Of a stretch of 64,000 bases of DNA, positions 23,101 through 35,022 are shown piece after piece. Where the stretch lies: the NCBI RefSeq assembly GCF_010389155.1, contig NC_057761.1, forward strand, positions 9,426,501 to 9,490,500, given 5' to 3'. Each line of letters begins with the position of its first letter. The stretch's first letter is position 1. A program made the position numbers and the translations under genes. The notes under the pieces are model-generated. The model saw only the letters and a program-made list of their open reading frames with translations, made no database searches and had not been told where the DNA came from. This DNA is from Erigeron canadensis (Eukaryota > Streptophyta > Magnoliopsida > Asterales > Asteraceae).

Positions 23101-24154
23101 ATTAACTCTTCGAGAGGCTTGTAGTTTGAGAGTTGCACAACTAGGACTTGTCCCCTCACCCAACGCGTAACGGTGAGATGCTTAGTTTGCCTTTGTGACA
23201 ACCATCATTCCCAGTTCGATCATGCGGTGCTCTAACTACTATATCAGTGGTCAATCATTTACCACGCCCCTTCTATTTCTTTATTGGTCGTCTCCATGGC
23301 ACGACCCCTTTGTTATTATTATTGCACGTGATTGATGGCATGTGCTTCTTGTTATTTTGGACATAACCGGTCTTAGTACTGGCTCAAGCACAAACTCATC
23401 AAATTATATATTTGGCTAAATGTTATTGATATTATTATGGATGGATATTATGGTTGAACATACGATTTGGGCATTGGACCTTATATGAAATCTTGAAAGT
23501 TGTTAAATTGACGATATTGAAATCTCGATGACCGAATGATTTTGATGTGATATATGATTAATCCATTAATATATTTTTCTCTCACAATTTTGACAAATGA
23601 GAACTTTATAAGTTACCATGGATTTTTCCAAGTCTTGAAATGACATTATGGTATTTGAAAAGCTTAATGGTTTGATATGAGAATTTTGTCGGTCATATGG
23701 TTTGGGTATTTCGAAAAGTAACAATAATATGCTTTTTAAGTGTTAAAATGGATATGTACCAAGATTTACATAAAAACCTATGCACTCACCAACTACGTTT
23801 TCGTAGTTGACACTTTTTCTTCATGCTTTTCAGGAAATAAGCTTAAGCTTTGAGGATTTATATGCTTCATGATTATTTGCATTGCACTTTGGAGTCAAAG
23901 ATCAAACCCTGTGATGGGCAATGGAATCCGCCTTGATCATTGTAGTATACTATTTCATGTGCTTGTTATTTGTTTCGTGAACTTAATATCCAAGTATGGT
24001 GGACATATTTGTATTTGGAAATTGGTTCACATGCTTGTACATTTGTAAATTCTTTTTATCAAATAAAGCAATGGTGACTGTTATTTATAATCATTTGTTT
24101 TGAATACTCGACTTTCTGTACATCTCATTATTTCGCCTTAGTTGGGGTGTTACA
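20181..24154 (+). mobile_element. Solo LTR B2 (3974 bp), same family as B1
   Basis: It starts TGTAACAACC, ends TTGGGGTGTTACA, and has a perfect 5-bp duplication TACGA (20176-20180 and 24155-24159). It shares the landmarks listed for B1, including GTGAGTCATAGCCCCCTTTC (22903) and CGTCTCCATGGCACGACCC (about 23288). No internal gag-pol is present. The frame 21119-21307 has no recognisable content. Confidence 0.93.
22903..23833 (+). other. Putative intron within solo LTR B2
   Basis: The donor AG/GTGAGT (22903) and acceptor GCTTTTCAG/G (23833) match A, G and B1 in layout. The arm CTATGCACTCACC (23778-23790) complements GGTGAGTCATAG at the donor. Confidence 0.45.
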
Positions 24155-24159
24155 TACGA

Positions 24160-24596
24160 GTATTTAAAAAAAATTCAGTTTAGTCCCTGAAGTATTACCT
24201 TATTTACAATTTAGTTTTAAAGTTTTTAAAAGATCTAAATATAATAATATTATGTTAAAACTAATATAATAGTTTTAATTATTAATAAAAAGAACTTATG
24301 TAATTTTGGTTAATAAAATAAAAATTTATGAAAGAGGTGTTATTGTGAGTAAGTATGGAAGAGGTGGATGAAAAGAGAGAAAAACTGATGTGGCAGTGTG
24401 AAAGAGGTGTGAATAAGTCCCCCTATTGTAAGAGGCTTAACAAGTACTTGTAAATAGTTAAGCGATATACCCACAAATATGGAAAAGGAAAAAAATGAAA
24501 GAGATATCACCCAACGACATTGACGTCCCCGGAATCAGGACACGTTTTTATTTATTTATTAGTAGTGATCATAGTCATACTATATATATATATATA
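24160..24596 (+). other. Intergenic stretch, nothing recognised
   Basis: AT-rich sequence with no gene, ending in a (TA)n run (24580-24597) into which element D seems to have inserted. Confidence 0.6.
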
Positions 24597-25557
24597 TGTG
24601 AAGTCTCTCACTTGATGGTTTAACCCACAAGTGTAGAATACAACAAGTCAAGTAAGCACCAGATTGGACTAGTATTACAATAAATATAAATGCAAGAATA
24701 TATATAAAGTAATACGTAACTTAAGCAATATAAAGATAAACAAGTAAAGTAAATGGTGAAACACAATGTAATTTTCAAGTGCATTTTATTTATTGATGTT
24801 AACTAAAATACAAGGTTGTTACGGAACTAAGATATTACAAAGTAAGTATCTAAACAACCTTATGAATTACAAGTGATCTAATATTTGCTAAATAAACTCT
24901 TTTGATCGAAATACTTAAAGTTGTGAAGTATAACTGTTTAGATCGAGAGTATTTGAGCAAAGACACCAAATTGCAAAAGTGTAATTTGGACGAGAGAAAT
25001 GACTTGGTATTTATAGGCAAAAAGAATGAATATAATATTCTTTTTGCCGTACAAATATGGTTGCATGCATTTAAGGGAACTACTTTAATTCCTTAAATGC
25101 ATTAGTTAAAGTACAAGAATAAAGTCACTTGATAGTGACTTGTCTTCTAATTAACCAACCACTTTTACATGCGTGTAAGGCTTTTAACAAAGGACAAATG
25201 GATTGTCCGGGTAAAGGCATGTAAAAGCATAAAGTCAATTCCTCGTAAGTCTGCCAGTGTCAAGGACTTGTAAGGTCTAGAACACTGTCAAGGACTCCAG
25301 TCAGAAGATATGGTAAGTCTGCCAGTGAGCTACGCTATTTGTCAGACTTCTTTCTTCAGACTTCAGTCTTCGACTTCAGTGAGAATGTTCTTCAGTGGAA
25401 AGATCTTGACTGGTGTGAAGTCCAGTGAACTAATCTGGTGGAATCGAGATTCCTGTACAAGTAAAAGGTTCACTGGTCTTCACATAATTTTTGGACAAAT
25501 CTTCAGAGGGCTCTAGTGGTCTCGTCTGGAGCGAGTCCAGTAAATCTGGACGTAACA
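24597..25557 (-). repeat. 3' LTR of element D
   Basis: About 961 bp; on the minus strand it starts TGTTACGTCCAGATTTACTG and ends ACTTCACA. It is preceded by the polypurine complement AAATTCCCCCTATTTG (25558-25573). It is related to the LTR of C (39815-40782), for example at ATGTAATTTTCAAGTG and ATACAAGGTTGTT. A minus-strand TATAAATA lies at 25009-25016. Confidence 0.8.
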
Positions 25558-25591
25558 AATTCCCCCTATTTGTTTAGAAATTATGCAAGGA

Positions 25592-25895
25592 TGTTAGAAA
25601 TCCAAAAATAGTGATAAATTGTAATTTAAGTTAGTGGACGTTGTTGTTGTTAAGACATGGTGAAATGATTTCTAAGGATGAGGGACTAGGAGTGTCATTT
25701 AGCTTAATTGTAGATTTAGACTATAAATACCCTCAACTCCTTAGAAATCATAAGCCTTTAATCCATTTTTACATACAACTTATTCAGATCGTCTCTCTCT
25801 CTCTAGAAAATCACACACACTAAACACACCAAGAACACACACACTTGAACTGCCATTGTTGAGATCGAATCAATAGCAGAAATCATGTTATTACA
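25592..25895 (+). repeat. 5' LTR of element E
   Basis: It starts TGTTAGAAATCC and ends ATGTTATTACA, with a TATA box ACTATAAATACCC (TATAAATA at 25732-25739). It is short for the group. Confidence 0.95.
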
Positions 25896-25897
25896 TG

Positions 25898-25908
25898 TGG
25901 TATCAAAA
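25898..25908 (+). promoter_or_regulatory. Primer binding site of E
   Basis: TGGTATCAAAA, two bases after the LTR end, resembles the initiator-Met primer site with decay after TGGTATCA. Confidence 0.65.
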
Positions 25909-27195
25909 CATCACTTTGATATCGATCCATAACTGTTTTTTATCTCAAATTTCATTCAAAATCAACCAAAAACTGGTTCCACAAAAATCGTCCCTGTTTC
26001 ATTATAATTCTTCATTCAAATCGCATAAAATCATTAGTTTTTGTTCACCAATCAATTCCTCATAGCTCAAAACATATACCTGTTGAATTTTACGTTCCAA
26101 TTCGATCTAAATCTCTAAATTGAAATTTTTAGTTTTGGCGCTAAAAATTGGGTTTTGATTATGTTGTGTTATAAGCTGAATTGTGTATTAGGATTTGTGG
26201 TGGACGTAATTACAAACGTTTTGCAAGTGATTTCACATTCTAACACTCAGTAAATCGAAAATTATTGAAGCTTGAAAATTCATCAATGGAGTTTTTACTT
26301 TGTGTTCTGTTGAAGAAGAAGACCTCAAAACGATCTTCACTAGGACGATCTCCTGAAGATCGTCTCAATGGTTGTTTTTCCATATTTGATACATTTTGTG
26401 TTGCGGCTTGTAGGACGATCCTTACAAGATCGTTCTAGCAAGTGTGGTTGTTGGAAAGTGTTGTTTGTGGCTAACTGATCCATTTTGGATTGGTTTGGTC
26501 AAAATTCAAAGTGTTTAAACTTTGAAAAAGAGTTGGCAGAAACTAAGACGATCTTGCCAAGATCGTCTCAGTTACCTGACACTAAAACGATCTTGACCAA
26601 GATCGTCTCAGTGTTTGCTGTTTGTTGTGTTGGTGTGGTTGATCATTTGAAGTTGTTGTGATTGGGAATCACACACTTCCTGGGTAACTGATCATTATTG
26701 ATTGGTTTTGCTCAAATCTAATTCCTTCCAATTCAAAACAAATCTCTATCCAAAAAATTCTCAAAAACACTTAGAAAAATTTCCAAGTCTTCTAAAACGA
26801 TCTTATCAAGACCGTTTCATTTCCTTGATCAAAATTCTAAGACGATCTCCTTTTAGATCGTTTCATTTTCAAAGTTCTTTATACTTCAATTTCTTTTTCA
26901 ATTTCCTTTAATTCCTTTTCCATTTCCATTTCCAAATCACAAAATCATTCCTCAATTTCAATTTCATTTCATACTTAGCCAAATTTCATCAAAGTTCATT
27001 CAAGACGATCTTCTCTAAATCGTCTTACTCTTCTTAATTCTAAAACGATCTTTTCCAAGTTGTTCTTAAATTCATTCATCTAGGACGATCTCTTCCAAGA
27101 CGATCATATCCTAAAACGATCTTTTCAAGATCGTTTCAGCTTCTGAAAATTTCAACTTTCATTCTAAGTCAAGTTCCAAATCAAATCTCTTTCAA
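25909..27195 (+). repeat. Leader of E with about ten palindromic words
   Basis: There is no gene. Repeated inverted words of the form ACGATCTT-spacer-AAGATCGT occur near 26342-26368, 26411-26437, 26544-26570, 26584-26611, 26793-26819, 26838-26866, 27002-27027, 27042-27067, 27082-27105 and 27113-27140. The clearest is GACGATCTTGCCAAGATCGTC (21 bp, at 26548-26568; the two arms are GACGATCTTG and CAAGATCGTC). Confidence 0.85.
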
Positions 27196-29205
27196 ATGGC
27201 TTATCGTGAAGCTTTGGCATTAGGTTCTGACACAAGACCTCCAGTTCTCTACCGTGGTTCTTATGGACTATGGAAGAAAAGATTCATGGATTATGTGGAA
27301 TGTCAACCAAATGGTCACCTTATTAAAGATTCCATTCTTAATGGACTTACAGTTCATCGCCATCCCACCACTAGTGCAATACTCACTCTTGATCTTTTGA
27401 ATGATGAACAAAAAGATCGAACAGCTGCAGATAACAGAGCTAGATCATGCTTATACAAAGCACTGCCAGATGAAATCTATGGTTCTGTTGATTCTTATGA
27501 TATAGCCAAAGAGATATGGGATGAGGTAGCAAGACAAATGGAAGGATCTGACCTAACTTCAACAATTAGATTGACAAATGTGTTGACTGAGTTTGACAAC
27601 TCCAGCAAATTGCCAAATGAATCTCTAGAGGCTGTCTACTGTAGATTCTGCAATGTCATAAATGAACTTAGGAAGAACAATGTCAAGAAATCAGAGATTG
27701 AGTTAAACATCAAATTCATCAAAACTCTTGGTCCTGAGTGGGAAGATTATGGAACTCAGATTAAGCAACATCAAAATCTGGCCAAGTTCTCCATCCATAA
27801 TCTTCATGAATCCTTCAAACTCAATGAACATCAAGTACTAAACAAAGCTTCATCAAACAAAATGCCAGAAGTTGTATCTTCTGATCCTTTGGCATTAATT
27901 GTTGAAAAGAAGGTTTCTGAAGCTCTTAAAAGGCAAATGGTAGTTGTTTCTTCGTCTGATGAGGAGGGAGATGATATGTTGGCTCCAAGAGATGGTGTTT
28001 CTGACGAATTATATCAAGCTCTTGCCGCAGTTACCAAGCACTTCAAGAAAAAGTTCTACAAAGCGAGGCCAACAAACAATAATCTCCGCACTTCTTCCAT
28101 AAGTGCATTTCCCAAGAAGGAACACTATCATTCAAAGAATAATGGTCAAGGTGAATCAAGTGGATCTAAGCATGTGGAAAAGAAAGTGGAAGGTTATGAC
28201 AAACAAGTTGTTGAGAAGGGGAAAGCTTTTAATAAAAAGTGCTACAACTGTGGTATTCCTGGTCATTTTGCAACTGATTGCAAGCAACCCCGCAAGAGAA
28301 ACTATGAGTACTACAAGCAGAAGATGCTTTTAGCAAAGCAAGTGGAAGCTGGTCATGCATTGCTGGCTGAAGATGACAAGTGGCTTTTGCTATCAGATGA
28401 TGAAGATGAAGATCTCTCTGCAAATGTGTGCTTCATGGCGAGGTTGGCCAAGAACAAAGCATTTGAAGCTGAAAGCACTGATGAAGAGTACCCGGATGAT
28501 GAGGTAAATCTACACTCAACTTTTTCTTTAGTTAAAGATAAAGAGTCGTTTGATTTAGCTTTATCTAACTTGACAACTCATATTACGTCTTTAGCCAACA
28601 AAAATAAGAAGTTGAAAAATAGTATTTCATTTTCTAAAAGTGAATTTTCAAAACTCTTTGAAGAACATTCGAAATTACTTTTTGATTATGATACTATTAA
28701 ACAAGATTTTCAAACCTACAAAGATCAAATGTTGGTTAAAGAGTGTGAGTTGAATGCATCTCCTGATTCTAAGTTATTGCATAAGTGTTATAAACTTGAA
28801 AAGACCATTCATGATCTTGAAAAAGCCTATTAAGATCTTGAAATTCAAAAGACCAATGAGTGGCTTTGGGCCAATGCAAGACAAATGGATGTTGATATTC
28901 TTAACAAGAAACTTTTAGAATCCAAACCTAACAATATTGAACTTGAACGAAAGATTTCTGATTTAAATCATACTTGTTTTTTGAAAGGCGTTGAGATTGA
29001 AACTCTTCAAAACCAAATAGAGGAGTTTAAAAAGAATATACTTTTCTATCAAGAGAAGTTATATAAAGTCGAACAAAACCCTCTTTTGGATTTTACCGCC
29101 TATTTCAACAAGTCAAAGATTGACAGATCGGAACTTCTTCATGGGTTGGGATTTGAGAATATCTCTCCATTACAAAAGACAAAGAACAAATCGAACCCTT
29201 GTATG
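27196..29205 (+). pseudogene. gag: gag, N-terminal and middle part (element E)
   Basis: Gag of a Ty1/copia element. The ATG at 27196 starts MAYREALALG. A UBN2-type Gag domain (about residues 20-215) is followed by an acidic-basic linker, and one CCHC zinc knuckle has C349, C352, H357 and C362. After that comes a long Lys/Glu/Leu-rich, coiled-coil-like segment. The first frame ends at TAA 28831-28833, but the same frame continues with similar coiled-coil composition to about 29205, so the stop is internal. A frameshift then leads to the next segment at 29199. Gag coats the RNA and builds the particle. The N-terminal reading is secure; the long C-terminal extension is typical of Sireviruses. 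Confidence 0.88.
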
Positions 29206-30889
29206 ATGAAAGATTTCTTCGCCTTGGTATGGTACAACAATTTATTCGTCCACTGGATGACGATTTTGAGACTGATGAAGTTGAGAAATTACCACAAAAT
29301 GATTTTTTGGTTAACTATGATGTTATTAATGCTTCAAATAACTCGAAAGAATCTTCAATTTTCAAATTGGAAGAAATAGCATCAAATTTTCAAAACCAAG
29401 AGTCAGTTGGTAATTCACCAAAACTTACTAAAATGTATGTTCCATCTACCATTTTGGAAAAACAAATAGAAGGTTTGCAACAAACGGTGAAATCTCAACA
29501 AAATGAAATTGAAAAACTTAAGTCTCAAAGTTTGAATTCGGAGGATAAATTAGTTGTCGTGGATACTAAGAAAATTTGTATGGATGCTTCTACTCAAACT
29601 GACCTAAGTGCTTTAGTAGATCATTCCACTCAGACTACTTGTGTTTCATCTACTGTTTCCTCCACCCAAACCTTGACTGATTCTCTTGAGTGTTCATGTC
29701 AAAATGCTGCTACTGTTATAGCTGATGATTATGTGCAATCTGATTTATCTAATGACGAACTTGCGCATAGTTTAGTTTTGATATGGTACTACTTTAGGTT
29801 TTTCACTTGTGAGTCTCTTGAAGAGTTAGTTGTTCACCCTAAGCTTAGTGCTAGTATAGGTGTTGATACTTCTACTCTAATTTCTTATGAAACCAAAGAT
29901 GTGTCAGTTCAAGTTGATCTAATTCCTGAGACTACCCATAGTGTAAAGTTGGATACAAAGATTCCTGATTTTTCAAAAATCTCTCCGGTTGAATCTTTCA
30001 CAAAAGATGATTTTGATAAACCTAAGAAACAATTGTCTTCCAAATATCCAACTTCACATTATTCTAAGAAACAAGTTATTCCAAAACTTGTCAAGACTAA
30101 ACCAAAGACTGTCAAAAAACCAAGAATCAATAAGTTAAAAACAAAGTGTCCTACCTCTGAAAAGCATGTCAAAAACAAACAAGTTGAGACCATTCCCAAA
30201 ACAAACACAACAGAGTGAAACTTCTGGAAATCAATTCAAATGTTTCTTCGTCTAGCTCTCATTCTAGTTCAATTTCTAAAGTGTCTAGGTCTAGCTTATT
30301 TTTGCTAACTAGGGATGCTACAAATGGTGCAACTAGATATAGGGATAGATATGGCTGGTTTTCTCATGATAAACCTAAGAAACAAGAAGTTTCCGCACCC
30401 TCAAAAGAGACTAAAAAGATAAAAGTTTTTCAAAATTCTCGTTCTAATCTTCTTAGTGTCAATCCAACAAGTGGAAAGAGCTTGATTAGTGAGTCTAAAT
30501 GGGTAGCTAAGTCTTTAGTACCTAAGATCACTAAAGTTGATAAAAGGAAGAAAAGACAAAGGAGAAAAGCGGGTAGTAAGAAGCAGCTTGTTTCTGATGT
30601 GTCAAACAATTTATCTTTTAAATCCTCTTTGAAAAACAATGTTAATGGTGCCAAGGCTAAGCCTTGTGATGCTGTAAACAATGTTAATTCTTGTGTGTAT
30701 GGTTTGAATGCTGGTAGACATGTTACTTTTGATTCATGTGTTAATGGTCGTTTGTTTAATCCAAATGTGCTTGTTAACACCTATGTTGATTCTAAAACAT
30801 GTTTGTATGCGTATCCTAAGTTATATACCCTGCTTGTTTTAACTAACCACAAAGGACCCGTCTTCAAGTCGGTACCTAAAGTCGGTTAA
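29199..30889 (+). pseudogene. gag C-terminal extension with TQT motifs (element E)
   Basis: Two overlapping open segments (29199-30218 and 30215-30889) continue Gag in shifted frames. The first holds three Thr-Gln-Thr motifs: STQTD (TQT codons 29592-29600), STQTT (29628-29636) and STQTL (29664-29672), plus VSVQVDL (29901-29921). These look like dynein light chain LC8 binding sites; LC8 binding by Sirevirus Gag is known. The second is Ser/Lys-rich and basic and ends in K-S-V-P-K-V-G and a stop at 30887-30889, eleven bases before TTGCAG at 30900. Neither first residue is a natural start. The one-base shift near 30215 is probably a mutation. Confidence 0.75.
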
Positions 30890-30899
30890 ATTTCTTTGA

Positions 30900-32464
30900 T
30901 TGCAGGTTATAACCATCTGTGTTTGGATACTCGATTCTAGATATTCAAAACACATGACTGGCAATAAAGCATTGCTCAAGAACTTTATCGAACGATTCAT
31001 GGGAACTGTTCGATTTGGTAACAACAATTTTGCTCCTATCCTAGGCTATAGTGATATTGAACGCAATGGAATTGTCATTAAGAAAGTTCACTATGTTGAA
31101 GGATTAAGTCATAACTTGTTCAGTGTTGGACAATTCTATGACAACAATCTTCAAGTTCTTTTTCGACAATCTCTCTGCAAGGTTCAAACTCTAGATGGAG
31201 TTGACATTTTGTGTGGCGACCGCGATGATAACCTCTTTACCGTCAATCTTGATGATAACCAACCAATCGATAATATTGGTCTCATTTCAAAGGCTACTTC
31301 AAAGAATTCTTGGTTGTGGCATAGAAGACTTTCTCACCTAAATTTTCCTACCATCAATACTTTAGTCAATAAGCATCTTGTTGAAGGCTTGCCAGACTAT
31401 AAGTATGAAAGTGAGCATGTCTGTCCTTCTTGTGCCGTTGGGAAGATAAAACGAGCTTCTCATAAACCGAAGAAATCTCCAAATTCTTTAGCACCTCTTC
31501 ATTTGCTTCACATGGATCTTTGTGGACCAATGATAGTTCAAAGCCGAAATGGGAAGAGATACATTTTGGTTATCATTGATGATTATTCAAGATACACTTG
31601 GGTCAAGTTTCTTGCCTCAAAAGATGAAACAACTCAGATTCTGATCAATTTCATCACTTCAACTCAAGTGAATCTTCAACTTCCAGTCCAATACATTCGT
31701 TCGGATAATGGAACTGAATTTAAGAATGCCGTGTTTGATGAATTTTGTAAATCTAAAGGCATTACTCACCAATTCTCTGCGGTTCGTACCCCACAACAAA
31801 ATGGTGTCGTTGAAAGGAGAAATTGAACGCTTGTGGAAGTTGCAAGAACCATGCTAGCTTATTCTAAGTTACTTCCAACATGTGGGCTGAAGCTGTTGAC
31901 ACTGCATGTCACACTCAGAATCGGTCCATTGTGAATCAGCGTTTTGAAAAGACTCCTTATGAGGTTGTTAACAAACGCAAGCCCAACATCAACTATTTTC
32001 ATATCTTTGGGTGTGTTTGTTATACTCTGAATGATCGGGAAAATCTTGTAAAGTTCGAGAAGAAAGGTGATGAAGGTTACTTTGTTGGTTATTCTAAGAC
32101 ATCGATTGCCTACCGAATCTACAATCGCCGAACAAATACGATTCAAGAAACAATGAATGTTTGGTTTGATGAGATGTCGGACATGATCTTTGAGCAAGAA
32201 AGTTTGCTACCAACAAGTAATGATCCAAATGCTTCAAGTACTACATCAAGAACTTCTACTTTGGCATCTAAATTCAAGAAGTTTCCAGCTCCAACAAGTG
32301 ATGAGTTAGATATTCTTTTTGAAGAATTCTACAGTTCTAAACCGATTCATGATGAAGAACCTCAAGTCATCGTTGAACCAATTTCAAACAATGATCCAGT
32401 TCCTGACAACCATCATGAATCATCGTCAAGTTCATCTGAGCAAAATGCTACTTCTTTCAAGTAG
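30900..32464 (+). pseudogene. pol: pol: protease and integrase (element E)
   Basis: The protease remnant has W-I-L-D-S-R, where the catalytic D-S-G has Arg instead of Gly, then H-M-T-G. The integrase follows: zinc domain W-L-W-H-R-R-L-S-H and C-P-S-C (about 31315-31435), catalytic Asp in H-M-D-L-C-G (about 31513), Asp in R-S-D-N-G-T-E-F (about 31704) and Glu in N-G-V-V-E-R-R (about 31812). TGA at 31824-31826 stops the frame, and a shift near 31870 moves to a second segment (31880-32464) with W-A-E-A-V and F-G-C-V-C-Y, then a Ser-rich linker to RT. The enzyme would insert the DNA copy; this one is dead. Confidence 0.9.
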
Positions 32465-34379
32465 TAGTTCTTCATCCTCTTCTAATGATTCTTCTTCTCA
32501 ATCCTCTCCTGATAATTCTGCTCCAGTGAATGTTCAAGAACAACCTACCCAATTTACCTAGACTACCAATCCGATAAACACTCCAAATGTATATGTGCCT
32601 CTTGATTTCGATCATCCATCTTACGAGGAAGCTGTTCTACCAAGCAATGATTCCATCTCTCAGCAAAACTCTGGTTTTAATGATGATGATGTTGATGTCA
32701 ATCAACAAGATCCTTTTCCTCATGATCGCAAATGGTCACGTATGCGAAAAGATCATCCTACAGATCAAATTATTGGAGATCCACAAGTCGGAGTAACTAC
32801 TCGTACTTCAGTGAATGAGTGTCTTGTTGCACTTTCTTTTAGCAACATTGAACCCAAAACTGTTTCTGAAGCTCTTCGAGATCCAGAATGGGTTAAAGCT
32901 ATGCAAGACGAACTCGCTCAGTTTGAAAGACTGAAAGTATGGAGATTAGTTCCGAATCCAAGGAAAAATGAACCTATTGGCACAAAATGGATTTTCAAGA
33001 ACAAGAAGGATGAAAATGGAGTGGTAGTAAGGAACAAGGCTCGATTAGTTGCAAAGGGTTATTTCTAACAACCTGGTGTTGATTTCGACGAAACTTTTGC
33101 TCCAGTTGCAAGAATGGAAGCCATTCGGATTTTCTTAGCTTATGCTGCATTCAGAAACTTCACTGTGTTTCAAATGGATGTGAAGACAACTTTCTTGAAT
33201 GGTGATCTCAAAGAAGAAGTTTACGTTGAACAACCAGAAGGTTTTGTTGATCCCAAAAGACCAAACCATGTCTACAGGTTAGACAAGGCTCTCTACGGTC
33301 TTAAGCAAGCACCCCGAGCATGGTATGATTCCTTATCTACTTTCTTGATTAGAGGTGGCTTTACCAAAGGCACAATTGACCCTACCCTATTCATTCGCAA
33401 AGAAGGTAAGCATGTTCTTCTTGTCCAAATATATGTTGATGACATTATCTTTGGGTCAATCAGTCAAACATTTTGTCGAAACTTTTCATCTCTAATGGTT
33501 AATCATTTTGAAATGAGCATGATTGGGGAAATGAACTACTTTTTGGGTTTTCAAATCAAACAACTACCAAATGGTATTTTCATATCACAAGGTAAGTATA
33601 TTCATGACATGTTGAAAAAGTTTGATATGACTACTTGTTCTTCAATTTCAACTCTAATGGCTGCTCGTACAAGTATTAATGCTGATAAAAATGGGAAACC
33701 ATTTGACCAAAAGAGATATAGAAGTATGACTGGTTCATTGTTGTATCTTACAGCATCTTGCCCAGATATAATGTTTGCAACATGTATGTGTGCTAGGTAT
33801 CAAGCTGCTCCAACTGATTTACATTTTCAAGCTGTGAAATGAATATTTTGTTATCTGAAGGGTACACCCAATTTAGGTCTCTGGTATCCAAGGGATACTG
33901 GATTCAATTTAACTGCCTATTCATATGCAGATCATGCAGATTGTAAGCTTGATCGCAAGAGCACTTCTAGTACTTTACAATTTCTGGGTTATAAAATTGT
34001 GAGTTGGTCTTCCAAGAAACAAAATTGTGTGTCACTATCAACAGCTGAAGCTGAATATGTGGCTGCGGCTAGTTGTTGTGCTTAAGTGTTATGGATGAAG
34101 ACTCAACTTACTGATTATGGTCTGAAATATGATCATATTCCCATCTATTGTGACTCTCAAAGTGCCATTGCTATTGCAGTCAACTCAGTAAACCACTCTC
34201 GATCAAAGCATATTGATGTGAGATATAATTTTCTCAAAGATCATATTGAGAAAGGTGACATCGAGCTCTACTTTGTGGGAACTGACTATCAACTTGCAGA
34301 TTTGTTCACTAAACCACTGGATGAGAAAAGGTTTAACTTTTTTATCTCTAAGCTTGGCATGTTAAATCTTGAACCTTAA
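32465..34379 (+). pseudogene. pol: reverse transcriptase and RNase H (element E)
   Basis: One frame across the region, broken by stops at about 32559, 33066-33068, 33840-33842 and 34083-34085. RT shows [30 protein letters not shown], the catalytic Y-V-D-D (about 33433-33444) and P-D-I-M-F-A. RNase H shows A-D-H-A-D-C, S-T-A-E-A-E-Y, C-D-S-Q-S-A-I and L-A-D-L-F-T-K-P-L. The family end L-G-M-L-N-L-E-P stops at 34377-34379. Residues between the stops remain well conserved, so the stops look recent. Downstream lie the conserved hairpins. Confidence 0.92.
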
Positions 34380-34658
34380 CTTATTTTGTTCTTGATACAT
34401 TCTTTAAAAACAAAATACAAAATTTGAAAAGACAAAAATCAAATACAAAAATATAAAATTTTGAAAAATAACAAAAAGATTTTCTTAATTTTTTTTCTTC
34501 TTTATCTTAGTGGCTTGCATATATTCTGTATGCAACGCGTTCTTCATTGAGCTATTTTTTTCAAAATGGCTTATGCATACTCTGTGCATAATCCGTTCTT
34601 ATTTGAAATTATTTATATTTCAAAGTTGGTATAAAATGTGTTGTTGTACATATAGATT

Positions 34659-34713
34659 GATATAAGATAACGCGGAATTGAACGCCTTTGTGTACTTCCA
34701 AGTGGTCTTATAT
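34659..34713 (+). other. Conserved hairpin 1 of E (GAACGCC loop)
   Basis: ATATAAGA (34660-34667) pairs with TCTTATAT (34706-34713), an 8-bp perfect stem around ATTGAACGCCTTTGTG (34677-34692). Confidence 0.6.
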
Positions 34714-34833
34714 GAATATGTATGTGTAATGGCAATTTTTCATTTGTTTAAAATTGCAAAAAATTCTCTTCAAGAGTCTTGATTTTGTTGCAAACAACTT
34801 CAAATTTTTCAAATGAATTTCATGTTTCAAAAA

Positions 34834-34915
34834 ACTCTCAATTGTTGATATGAGAAGCAAAGGATTGAACGCCTTTGTGTACTCCCAAGTTGTCTCATCT
34901 TGAACAATTGATTGA
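34834..34915 (+). other. Conserved hairpin 2 of E (GAACGCC loop)
   Basis: CAATTGTT (34839-34846) pairs with AACAATTG (34903-34910), and ATGAGA (34850-34855) with TCTCAT (34893-34898). The loop holds ATTGAACGCCTTTGTG (34864-34879). Confidence 0.65.
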
Positions 34916-34948
34916 GTTAAATTTGTGCTTAAATGTTTTATTTGCATC

Positions 34949-35022
34949 CAACTTGTTGATGTAAGATGCAAAGGATTGAACGCCTTTGTGTACTCCCTAG
35001 TAGTCTTACTATGAACATTGTT
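34949..35022 (+). other. Conserved hairpin 3 of E (GAACGCC loop)
   Basis: GTAAGA (34961-34966) pairs with TCTTAC (35004-35009), with outer CAAC/GTTG possible. The loop holds ATTGAACGCCTTTGTG (34975-34990). Confidence 0.55.
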
